Notes: a model not told the origin generated them from the letters alone. DNA of 6,119 nt from Thermoplasmata archaeon M9B1D (GCA_002900535.1 MUGC01000160.1:1-6119); one strand, 5' to 3'; positions 1 to 5,829 are shown, counted from the stretch's first letter. Numbers and translations: made by a program.

Positions 1-429
1 GAAACTCTTAGGAAAAAACTAACAAATCTCATTGATGAAGACACAGAAGCATTTAACGATGTAATGAAAGCATTCAAAATGCCAAAAGAAACAGAAGAAC
101 AAAAGAAAAAGCGTACTGCTGCCATCCAAGAAGGTTACAAAACTGCATCGATGGTTCCTTTTGAAACTGCCAAGACTTGCGCAGAAATACTTGATGTTGC
201 AAAAGTAATTGCTGAAAAAGGAAATATAAACAGTGTTACCGATGCAGCGGTATCTGCTATTATGACAAAAGCAGGGGTTGAAAGCGCTGTACTTAATGTA
301 AAAATTAACCTTGGGTCAATAAAAGATGAAAAATTTGTAAAAAAGATATCTTCAAATCTTACTCAAATACAAAATAACGTTGCAAAAAAAACCAATGAAA
401 TTCTTAGTATCGTTAATACTAAGATGTAA
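1..429 (+). CDS. fchA: Methenyltetrahydrofolate cyclohydrolase (cyclodeaminase family), 5'-truncated by the window
   Basis: The reading frame is open from base 1, so this is the C-terminal 142 residues of a longer protein; the family is usually about 200-210 residues, so roughly a third is missing. The first methionine in view (64) lies inside the conserved region and is not the start. The visible sequence matches the FTCD_C/FchA family: an early IDEDTEAFN segment (about residues 11-19), a VPFETA helix, an AEKGN..SVTDAAVSA segment, and a VLNVKINLGSIKD stretch near the end, all in an all-helical fold. Members hydrolyse 5,10-methenyl-THF to 10-formyl-THF in the cytoplasm; in some bacteria the family is a formimino-THF cyclodeaminase. 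The formate-THF ligase gene next door, which uses the product, favours the cyclohydrolase role. Stop is TAA at 427-429. Family assignment is firm; exact substrate is inferred from context. Confidence 0.88.
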   Translation, partial: ETLRKKLTNLIDEDTEAFNDVMKAFKMPKETEEQKKKRTAAIQEGYKTASMVPFETAKTCAEILDVAKVIAEKGNINSVTDAAVSAIMTKAGVESAVLNVKINLGSIKDEKFVKKISSNLTQIQNNVAKKTNEILSIVNTKM

Positions 430-431
430 GG

Positions 432-473
432 TTTTTACAAATTGTTTAAGTACATCCTCTTTTTTCTCTTTTT
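432..473 (+). terminator. T-tract terminator region after fchA
   Basis: Three T runs (432-436, 460-465, 469-473) follow the fchA stop with no GC hairpin, as in archaeal intrinsic termination. The same stretch holds the probable fhs promoter, so termination here may be partial. Confidence 0.45.
445..452 (+). promoter_or_regulatory. Probable TATA box for fhs (leaderless transcript)
   Basis: TTTAAGTA, preceded by AAATTG, is centred about 31 bases upstream of the fhs ATG. An archaeal start site about 25 bases downstream would fall at about 474-480, giving a transcript with almost no leader. There is no Shine-Dalgarno sequence before the ATG, only a pyrimidine-rich tract, which fits leaderless translation. 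This is inferred from spacing. Confidence 0.45.
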
Positions 474-479
474 CTAATT

Positions 480-2117
480 ATGAAATCAGACATTGAAATA
501 GCAAGATTAGCTAAGCTTGAAGATATGAATATTATTGCAGATAAAGTGGGTATCAGAACTGAGGAGTTGATTCCTTGTGGTGGTTTTAAGGCAAAAGTTC
601 ATCCTAAAATTTTTGATAGAATTAATAAAAATAAAGATGGAAAGTTAATACTTGTTACTACTATTAATCCAACACCTGAGGGTGAAGGAAAAACCACTAT
701 GACTATTGGTCTTGGGCAAGCTCTTGCAAAGTTAGGTAAAAAAACTATGCTTTGTATTCGTGAGCCTTCTCTTGGCCCTACTATGGGTATGAAAGGAGGC
801 GCTGCTGGTGGCGGCTATTCACAGGTTCTGCCTATGGAGGATATCAACCTACATTTTACAGGAGATATGCATGCGATAACAAGTGCACATAATCTTTTAG
901 CAAGTTTGCTTGATAATCATATTCATCATGGCGATGAGTTTCATATCGATCCAAGATATATTGTCTGGCCACGTGTTATGGATATAAGTGATAGATCTCT
1001 AAGAAATGTTGTTGTTGGTCTTGGTGGCCCAAACGATGGTGTTCCGCATCAAGAAGAGTTTGCAATAACTCCAGCATCAGAGATTATGGCTATTCTTTGT
1101 CTTATTAAAGATTTAAATGATCTAAAGGAACGTCTTGGACGAATCATTGTTGCTTATACTTATGATAATAAACCCATTACTGCAAAGGATTTAAAGGCAG
1201 TAGGTGCAATGACTGTTTTGTTAAAAGACGCGATGAAGCCTAATCTTGTTCAAACAATCGAGGGTGTTCCTGCTTTTGTTCATGGTGGACCTTTTGCAAA
1301 CATTGCTCATGGAACAAATAGTCTATTTGCTACAAAAATGGCGTTGAAACTTGCTGATTACGTTGTAACAGAAGCAGGTTTTGGTTCAGAGCTTGGTGCC
1401 GAAAAATTCTTCAATATAGTGTGTAGAACAGGTGGTTTAAAACCTGATGCAGTGGTAATGCTTGTGAGTATTAAAGCATTAAAAAGACATGGCAAGGGTG
1501 ATGTTAAAGAAGGTCTTCCTAATCTTGAAAAACATCTGGGAAATATATCAATTTATGGGATACCAGTAGTAGTTGCAATTAATCATTTTATTGATGATAC
1601 TGATAAAGAAATTAAAATCGTTGAAGAATTCTGCAAAACAAAAAATGTACCCATTGCAGTTGCAGATATATGGTGTCATGGTGGAGAAGGCGGAATTGAA
1701 CTTGCGGGAAAACTAGTAAATCTAATTCATAATAATCCTTCAAATTTCAAGTTTTTATATGATGTAAATTTACCTGTGAAGGAAAAAATAGAGATAATCG
1801 CAAAGAAAATGTATGGCGCAAGTCGTGTTGTTTATACAGTTGCTGCCGAACGTGATGTAAAATTGTGTGAAGAACTTGGTTTGGATAAGCTTCCTATATG
1901 TGTGGCAAAAACACAGTATTCACTTTCAGATGACTCAAAATGTTTTGGAAAACCTGAAGGTTTCAAAATAACAGTCCGTGAGATAAAATTCTCAGCCGGA
2001 GCAGGTTTTTTAGTTCCAATGACGGGGAAAATTACAACTATGCCTGGTCTTCCAGCAAAACCAACTTCTGAGAATATTAACATAGATGATGAAGGAAATA
2101 TTACGGGGCTTTTTTAA
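480..2117 (+). CDS. fhs: Formate--tetrahydrofolate ligase (10-formyl-THF synthetase)
   Basis: This enzyme makes 10-formyl-THF from formate, THF and ATP, and can run backwards to make ATP and formate. The 545 residues are close to the family's usual 550-560, and the gene looks intact. Visible motifs are the P-loop TPEGEGKTT (about 65-73), REPSLGP (94-100), MKGGAAGGGYSQV (104-116), HFTGDMHAI near 125-133, the GLGGPNDGVP...TPASEIMAIL block (180-206), HGGPFANIAHG, VTEAGFGSELGAEKFF, and MPGLP near the C-terminus followed by a short acidic tail. The segment after GVP reads HQEEFAI, where bacterial enzymes typically have REDGFDI, so the protein may belong to a divergent clade. The start is the first ATG and aligns with the family N-terminus (KSDIEIA). 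It follows fchA on the same strand after 50 bases, which places both in one THF C1 pathway (purines, serine/glycine metabolism, or the methyl branch of acetyl-CoA formation). It probably has its own promoter. Confidence 0.97.
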   Translation: MKSDIEIARLAKLEDMNIIADKVGIRTEELIPCGGFKAKVHPKIFDRINKNKDGKLILVTTINPTPEGEGKTTMTIGLGQALAKLGKKTMLCIREPSLGPTMGMKGGAAGGGYSQVLPMEDINLHFTGDMHAITSAHNLLASLLDNHIHHGDEFHIDPRYIVWPRVMDISDRSLRNVVVGLGGPNDGVPHQEEFAITPASEIMAILCLIKDLNDLKERLGRIIVAYTYDNKPITAKDLKAVGAMTVLLKDAMKPNLVQTIEGVPAFVHGGPFANIAHGTNSLFATKMALKLADYVVTEAGFGSELGAEKFFNIVCRTGGLKPDAVVMLVSIKALKRHGKGDVKEGLPNLEKHLGNISIYGIPVVVAINHFIDDTDKEIKIVEEFCKTKNVPIAVADIWCHGGEGGIELAGKLVNLIHNNPSNFKFLYDVNLPVKEKIEIIAKKMYGASRVVYTVAAERDVKLCEELGLDKLPICVAKTQYSLSDDSKCFGKPEGFKITVREIKFSAGAGFLVPMTGKITTMPGLPAKPTSENINIDDEGNITGLF

Positions 2118-2161
2118 AAAATAAAGATAATTTCATATAGCAATAACCCGATGCATTTTTG

Positions 2162-2167
2162 GGAGGT
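2162..2167 (+). promoter_or_regulatory. Strong Shine-Dalgarno that decides the GTG start of the RPA gene
   Basis: GGAGGT lies 2 bases before a GTG at 2170 and 8 bases before a GTG at 2176. The 8-base spacing is normal, so 2176 is the preferred start. This contrasts with the fhs and beta-helix genes, which lack an SD. Confidence 0.7.
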
Positions 2168-2175
2168 CGGTGTTT

Positions 2176-2673
2176 GTGACTGAAGAGGATATCAAATCTC
2201 ATGTAGATGATATTATGAATGCTCTCAAAGAAGAATCTAAAGACAATATTTCAAGAAAGGAAGTTGAAAATGAACTTGAAAAATTTATTGAGTATGGTGT
2301 TCCAATCGATCAGGCCAAACAAACTCTAATTAAAAAATATGGCGGAGTAGCAGTTCTTACAAGTTCAACACCTGGAGAAAGAATAATGATTGCCGATCTA
2401 AAACCAAATCAACCTAGTGTTAAACTTTTGGGTCATATCATCGCAATTAACCCTAAAGAAGTAACTGTCAAAGGTGAAAATCGAACTATCTATTACGGCA
2501 TTCTTGGTGATGAAAGTGGAACCATTCCATTTACATCATGGGGTAGCATAAATGTAGAAAAAGGAGATGTTGTAGAAATTTCAAATGCGTATACTCGTGA
2601 ATGGCAAGGTGCTGTTCAGCTTAATTTTGGGGACCGGGTACAAGTTGAAAAAACAGATAAAAGGAAGAGTTGA
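2176..2673 (+). CDS. Replication protein A large subunit, N-terminal part (frameshifted gene)
   Basis: This is the first part of an archaeal RPA1-type ssDNA-binding protein. From GTG 2176 it runs 165 residues. Residues 1-57 form a charged helical domain ending in AKQTLIKKYGG, typical of the N-terminus of euryarchaeal RPAs. Residues 68-159 form an OB fold (strands around VKLLGHIIAI, then GILGDESGTIPFTSW, KGDVVEISNAY, and WQGAVQLNFG). The frame stops at TGA 2671-2673 just after the OB fold, while the next OB fold continues in the +1 frame from about 2651. Dropping one A from the run 2648-2653 joins both parts into one protein of about 411 residues. The split is therefore probably a sequencing or assembly indel or a real mutation; programmed frameshifting is less likely. 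An alternative start at GTG 2170 adds two residues but is too near the SD. Confidence 0.88.
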   Translation: MTEEDIKSHVDDIMNALKEESKDNISRKEVENELEKFIEYGVPIDQAKQTLIKKYGGVAVLTSSTPGERIMIADLKPNQPSVKLLGHIIAINPKEVTVKGENRTIYYGILGDESGTIPFTSWGSINVEKGDVVEISNAYTREWQGAVQLNFGDRVQVEKTDKRKS

Positions 2674-3412
2674 TGTTACTGCACGTATCCTTGAAATAAA
2701 TTCTCACGAAGCTGATGTTAATGGTGAGCCGAAAAAAGTTTTTTCAGGAATTCTTGCAGATGAAACGGGCAAAGCCCAGTTTACTTCTTGGCATGATTTT
2801 AATATCAAAAAAGGCGATGTTTTTCGTATAACCGGAGGATATGTTAAATCCTGGAAAGGCATTCCTCAGCTTACTTTTGATTCAGCAGCTTCCGTTAAAA
2901 AACTTGAGAAAAGTAAAATCTCAAAAGATGATCTTGAATCTAATAAGATGCCTTTGCATGTATTAGTTGAAAAACGTGGAGCACTTGATGTCCAAGTTCA
3001 AGGAACGGTTATTGATGTTCGTGCTGGCTCTGGTCTTATAACCCGTTGTCCTGAGTGTAAACGCGTGATCCAAGATGGTATATGTAGCCTTCATGGAAAA
3101 GTGGAAGGCATAGCTGATATCAGGATTAAACTAGTGCTTGATGACGGGACAGGTGCCGTTGGTGCAATTCTAAACAGAGAAGTAACTGAAAGAATAATTG
3201 GCATGAATCTAAATGATTTGAAAAAAATGAAACAAGACGATATTCTTGAAATGATTAACAAGCTGCTTATTGCAAATAAAATAAGTCTGAAGGGAAATGC
3301 GTTAGGTGATGAATTTGGGACCAGCATCATAGCACAAGATGCTAAATTTGTTGATATCGATCTTAAAGATGAAGCTGAAAAACTTGCAAATGAGCTGGAG
3401 GACTTACTATGA
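2645..3412 (+). CDS. Replication protein A large subunit, C-terminal part with OB folds and zinc finger (frameshifted gene)
   Basis: This is the rest of the RPA1-type protein, in the frame one base on from the N-terminal part. The frame is open back to an ATG at 2585, but its first 20 residues are hydrophobic and unlike any RPA. Recognisable sequence begins about 2651, so 2645 (a TTG) is only a nominal start with no convincing SD. Numbering from there, residues 5-90 are a second OB fold whose GILADETGKAQFTSW repeats GILGDESGTIPFTSW of the first. Residues 112-240 are a third OB fold carrying a zinc finger with C135, C138, C147 and H150 (CxxC-x8-CxxH). An acidic helical tail ends in NELEDLL. 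These features match archaeal RPAs that bind ssDNA in replication, repair and recombination. The TGA stop overlaps the next gene's ATG by two bases, indicating translational coupling. Confidence 0.88.
   Translation: MKKQIKGRVDVTARILEINSHEADVNGEPKKVFSGILADETGKAQFTSWHDFNIKKGDVFRITGGYVKSWKGIPQLTFDSAASVKKLEKSKISKDDLESNKMPLHVLVEKRGALDVQVQGTVIDVRAGSGLITRCPECKRVIQDGICSLHGKVEGIADIRIKLVLDDGTGAVGAILNREVTERIIGMNLNDLKKMKQDDILEMINKLLIANKISLKGNALGDEFGTSIIAQDAKFVDIDLKDEAEKLANELEDLL
2648..2653 (+). other. Probable single-base frameshift site in the RPA gene
   Basis: This is a run of six A. Upstream the coding frame reads ...VQVEK; downstream the homologous frame reads KGRVDVTARIL. With five A the reading is VEKQIKGRVDV with no stop. 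The exact extra base cannot be fixed from sequence: it may lie anywhere between about 2629 and 2666, including the short A run at 2659-2662. Confidence 0.75.
3397..3401 (+). promoter_or_regulatory. Shine-Dalgarno for the RPA-associated protein gene
   Basis: GGAGG lies 7 bases before the ATG at 3409, inside the 3' end of the RPA gene. With the ATGA overlap it supports this start and coupled translation. Confidence 0.75.
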
Positions 3413-4365
3413 AAAGAGAAACTGCTTGGAGAGTTTTTGCAGGAGAATATAATGATTCATCTTTCGAAATTAAAGGCGAAGGAGAAATGACTCCATCTTA
3501 CGTTGTTACTCCTCTTGGTGCAAAAGTAAATCGATTGTTTTTCATCGGAGTTCTAACTGATGTTGAAAATATATCAGAGGGAGGCGATCTTGTTCGTGCT
3601 CATGTTTCTGATCCAACAGGTGTTTTTACATTATACTCTGGTTCTTACCAAAAAGAAGTAACAGATGTTTTGGCTAATATCGATGCTCCTGCATTTGTAG
3701 CAGTTGTTGGAAAAGTAAGAACGTACACACCTGAAGAAGGTACTATGTATGTTTCAATTAGACCTGAACGTATTATGGAAGTTGATGCAAATATTCGTGA
3801 TAATTGGATACTTGAAACCTGTAAAAATACAAAAGATAGAATTTATGCAATAGTTGAAGCAATGAAAATGAATGAATCAAATGAGCATGCGTTAAAAAAA
3901 CTTGGTTTTAGTAAAGAACTATGTGAAGGAGTTATCTACGCCTTAAATAATTATAAAGATATTGATTTGAACAAATATGTAAGGCTTATCCAAGAGTCTT
4001 TACAGTATTTAAGACCTGATAAGGAGTCACTTCCAGAAATTACAAAAGATGAAAAGCTAGATGTAGAAGAGCTAATGCAAGAACCTGAAGAAGAGCAATC
4101 TACAGATGAAACTGATGAACCAACAGATGTTAAGAACAAACAAATCGAGAAAGAGGAAAACGAAGAAGATTCTGCAGAAACTGAAAACACAGTTCTTGAA
4201 ATAATTAAAAATCTAGAAGGTAACGAGGGGGCTGCTTGGGATACGATTACTGAGAAATGTGAAAAAAAAGGTTTAGATAAAGATACAGTAGAGGAAGCTC
4301 TTACAAGTTTAATGGATAAAGGATTAATTTATGAACCAGTTTTGGGTACTATTAAAACGACCTAA
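3409..4365 (+). CDS. RPA-associated protein: OB fold, acidic linker, C-terminal winged helix
   Basis: This 318-residue protein resembles the archaeal RPA-associated family (COG3390 type) encoded beside RPA large-subunit genes, as in haloarchaeal rpa-rpap pairs. Residues 1-30 carry a TAWRVFAGEYN motif, which I associate with this family. Residues 32-125 form an OB fold (NRLFFIGVLTDVE, VRAHVSDPTGVFTLYSG, FVAVVGKVRTY, SIRPERI). Residues 130-203 are helical. Residues 205-258 are a Glu/Asp-rich, probably disordered linker. Residues 259-316 look like a winged helix (TVLEIIKNLEG...AAWDTITEKCEKKG...VEEALTSLMDKGLIYEP). That layout recalls eukaryotic RPA32, where an OB fold is tethered to a C-terminal winged helix that recruits repair proteins. 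Its start overlaps the RPA stop and is preceded by GGAGG, so the two are very likely co-translated and form a complex. Family assignment is confident; the recruiting role of the winged helix is inference. Confidence 0.9.
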   Translation: MKRETAWRVFAGEYNDSSFEIKGEGEMTPSYVVTPLGAKVNRLFFIGVLTDVENISEGGDLVRAHVSDPTGVFTLYSGSYQKEVTDVLANIDAPAFVAVVGKVRTYTPEEGTMYVSIRPERIMEVDANIRDNWILETCKNTKDRIYAIVEAMKMNESNEHALKKLGFSKELCEGVIYALNNYKDIDLNKYVRLIQESLQYLRPDKESLPEITKDEKLDVEELMQEPEEEQSTDETDEPTDVKNKQIEKEENEEDSAETENTVLEIIKNLEGNEGAAWDTITEKCEKKGLDKDTVEEALTSLMDKGLIYEPVLGTIKTT

Positions 4366-4366
4366 A

Positions 4367-4396
4367 TTTTTTCTAATTTTATAATCTTGTTTTTTT
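4367..4396 (+). terminator. T-tract terminator of the RPA operon, in a convergent junction
   Basis: Runs of T at 4367-4372, 4377-4380 and 4390-4396 follow the TAA at 4363-4365. There is no stem-loop, as is usual for archaeal intrinsic terminators. The last run lies inside the 3' end of the convergent gene on the minus strand, where it encodes lysines. No comparably T-rich tract was seen for the minus strand. Confidence 0.55.
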
Positions 4397-5377
4397 ATAC
4401 CATATATAGGCTATTGGGATAGAGACTAATATTGCGATTACAACTCCAATTATCAGCATATTAAATAATGCGTCTGGGTCTACGTAATATTCTTTCAGTG
4501 TTAATCTTCCTAGATATGGGCTCATCAATGGATAAGGATCTTGAATATTTCCACCACTTATTTGGTACGGTGTATCACCGATAGCATTGTTATTTCTATC
4601 AGTTCCATTGTAATTATCCCAGTAATTACCCTGCTCTAAATTTTTATTGTAAAAAAGGTTATTACTTTCGCAATAAACATGATAATAGGTATTGTTGATG
4701 AAGTTATTATAATACAAAGTGTTATTTGTAGATTTTATATGAAAAATTATTCCTCGTTCATTGTTAATTATAGTGTTATTTATTATTAAATTATTCGAGC
4801 TGTTTTTTAGATAAATACAAGATTGCGTATGTTGGGTTAGATAATTGTTATAAATTTTTGTGTTTTGGCTATTGTTTAGCAAAATACCATAGCCACTATT
4901 ATTTTTTATAATATTTCCTGAAAGTATATTATTATTTGATAATATTTCTATACCAATCCCATAATCATAAATCCATGTTGGAGATAAAATATCGGTTGTA
5001 TCAATTGTTGGTAACAAGTTATTTTTTATTGTAAAATTTGAAATAATCACATTATCAGCTAAAATAACAATTAAGCTTTTAGAAATAGATTGATTTGGTA
5101 AATAGCATATATTTGTATTTTCATTGTTTTCGCCTATTAAAGAAATAGATTTATTAATAAAAAAGTATCCTGTGTATATCCCGCTATAAACATAGATTTC
5201 ATCTCCATCTGAAGCATTATTTAGTGCTTCTATTATTGAAGTATAATCTTTATTTCCATCATCATCTACATAAATTATTCTTCCTTTTGTTTTTTGACAT
5301 ATAACAATATTTGAATTAATTTGTAAAAAAATAATTCCAAGAGCTATTATGAATGCTGAGATGGCAATTTTTTTCAT
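4379..5377 (-). CDS. Exported NosD-like right-handed beta-helix protein with C-terminal membrane anchor
   Basis: This 332-residue protein begins with a signal peptide or N-terminal anchor (MKK, then a hydrophobic stretch to about residue 26). The mature part opens with IIYVDDDGNKDYTSIIEALNNASDGDEIYVYSG (about 34-66, split here from one continuous match), the usual opening of NosD/CASH-type parallel beta helices. Residues 74-245 repeat short rungs such as NNILSGNIIKNNSGYGILL, NTKIYNNYL and NNTLYYNNFINNT. A GNYWDNYNGTD...IGDTPYQISGGNIQDPYPLM block (250-285) closes the helix, as in many archaeal surface proteins. Residues 304-326 are a transmembrane segment followed by KKTRL, so the bulk should face outside. 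It is very rich in Asn and has many N-x-S/T sequons, so glycosylation is plausible. No catalytic site is recognisable; the fold is often carbohydrate-binding or structural. NosD itself serves nitrous oxide reductase, but no nos genes are here, so that function should not be assigned. Confidence 0.85.
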   Translation of the reverse strand: MKKIAISAFIIALGIIFLQINSNIVICQKTKGRIIYVDDDGNKDYTSIIEALNNASDGDEIYVYSGIYTGYFFINKSISLIGENNENTNICYLPNQSISKSLIVILADNVIISNFTIKNNLLPTIDTTDILSPTWIYDYGIGIEILSNNNILSGNIIKNNSGYGILLNNSQNTKIYNNYLTQHTQSCIYLKNSSNNLIINNTIINNERGIIFHIKSTNNTLYYNNFINNTYYHVYCESNNLFYNKNLEQGNYWDNYNGTDRNNNAIGDTPYQISGGNIQDPYPLMSPYLGRLTLKEYYVDPDALFNMLIIGVVIAILVSIPIAYIWYKKTRL

Positions 5378-5402
5378 TAAAATTCTGTAATAATATCTGC
5401 AA

Positions 5403-5412
5403 CTTATATTTT
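5403..5412 (-). promoter_or_regulatory. Probable TATA box for the beta-helix gene
   Basis: On the minus strand the sequence AAAAATATAAG is centred about 30 bases upstream of the ATG (5377). The predicted start site at about 5381 leaves a leader of only a few bases, and no SD is present, so the transcript is probably leaderless. Confidence 0.5.
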
Positions 5413-5448
5413 TGCAATATTTCCATTATGGCTTTTTTACAAGATAGC

Positions 5449-5456
5449 TTTAAATA
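5449..5456 (+). promoter_or_regulatory. Probable TATA box for the 98-aa gene
   Basis: TTTAAATA, preceded by the BRE-like ATAGC, is centred 34 bases before the ATG at 5487, predicting a start site near 5478-5480. A second AT box, TTTATAAAA at 5463-5471, would instead place the start near 5493, just before a second in-frame ATG at 5496. With the minus-strand box at 5403-5412 this makes a compact divergent promoter region (5378-5486). Confidence 0.5.
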
Positions 5457-5486
5457 TTTTAATTTATAAAATTTTTATATTAGTGG

Positions 5487-5783
5487 ATGGTAAAAATGGA
5501 AATAATTAAAAGATATAAACAGAGAAAAAAATTCCCCTCATTGTATGATGCATTTGAGTTAGGTGATAGAGTAGAAAGATTATATAAAGACATTTATGGT
5601 AATAGTAAGGAGTATAAGGGAATCATCCTTGCCATCGATAAAAAAGGTATAGAAATTTATTGGGATACAGAAGATGGAAAATATAAGCCTGGAGAAATGA
5701 ATATCGATTTTACCCGTCTAGAAGCAGACGAAGTTTTTAAAGGAAATAATAAATACTCACCAGTAAGAAAAATCCATCGATAG
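5487..5783 (+). CDS. Small basic protein with a predicted SH3-like barrel, function unknown
   Basis: This is a 98-residue cytoplasmic protein with no signal peptide or membrane span. Residues 1-16 are strongly basic (KRYKQRKK). Residues 24-90 have the alternating pattern of a small beta barrel: ELGDRVERLYKD, YKGIILAIDKKGIEIYWDTEDGKY, FTRLEADEVF, and a conserved-looking KYSPVRKI tail. The GDRV...GIILAID...IEIYWD order is like KOW/Tudor/SH3-type domains that bind nucleic acid or protein, but I do not recognise a named family. There is no SD; translation is probably leaderless or nearly so from ATG 5487 (MVKMEII) or ATG 5496 (MEIIKRY). It is divergent from the beta-helix gene, with which it shares an intergenic region but no evident function. 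That it is a real gene is likely, from its coding-like composition and promoter; the fold is inference. Confidence 0.72.
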   Translation: MVKMEIIKRYKQRKKFPSLYDAFELGDRVERLYKDIYGNSKEYKGIILAIDKKGIEIYWDTEDGKYKPGEMNIDFTRLEADEVFKGNNKYSPVRKIHR

Positions 5784-5784
5784 G

Positions 5785-5798
5785 TTAATATATATTTA
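5785..5798 (+). promoter_or_regulatory. Possible promoter (TATA region) for the 65-aa gene
   Basis: The AT box TTAATATATATTTA lies just after the 98-aa stop. A start site about 26 bases on would fall near 5818, inside the inverted repeat. A second candidate, GTAATATAC at 5837-5845, would give a start near 5866 and a leader of about 16 bases. Which is used cannot be told from sequence. Confidence 0.35.
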
Positions 5799-5804
5799 AC
5801 AATA

Positions 5805-5829
5805 TCTACCTATATACATGATAGGTAGA
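5805..5829 (+). repeat. Perfect 9-bp inverted repeat upstream of the 65-aa gene
   Basis: TCTACCTAT (5805-5813) and ATAGGTAGA (5821-5829) are exact reverse complements separated by 7 bases. A further ATAGGT half-copy sits at 5780-5785 over the stop of the preceding gene. The dyad overlaps one predicted transcription start and lies just upstream of the alternative TATA. It could be an operator for a dimeric regulator or an RNA hairpin. No T run follows, so it is unlikely to be a terminator. Confidence 0.6.

Noticed and set aside
64..66. ATG 64 as the start of a short 121-aa protein
   Set aside because: The frame is open to base 1 and the upstream residues match the conserved FchA core, so the gene simply begins outside the window.
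1832..2083. 83-codon open frame on the minus strand within fhs
   Set aside because: It is antisense to the conserved 3' part of fhs, has no SD or TATA box, and its sequence looks like a mirrored shadow.
2585..2644. ATG 2585 as the genuine start of a separate second RPA protein
   Set aside because: The first 20 residues overlap the end of OB1 in another frame, are unlike RPA and have no SD; a frameshift in one gene explains the data better.
3091..3330. 79-codon open frame on the minus strand within the RPA gene
   Set aside because: It is antisense to the zinc-finger OB fold; its Ser/Phe/Ile-rich content is a by-product of the Asp/Glu/Lys codons on the other strand.
3951..4190. 79-codon Ser-rich open frame on the minus strand within the RPA-associated gene
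   Set aside because: It is the reverse complement of the acidic linker: GAA/GAT codons read backwards give Ser and Phe, so the composition is an artefact.
4379..5377. Assignment of the beta-helix gene as nosD of nitrous oxide reduction
   Set aside because: Only the generic beta-helix repeats and closing motif match; no nosZ, nosF or nosY is present, and such proteins are widespread in archaea without denitrification.
5805..5829. The inverted repeat as a rho-independent terminator or part of a CRISPR or transposon end
   Set aside because: No T run follows it, there is only one copy in the window, and no transposase or target duplication is nearby.
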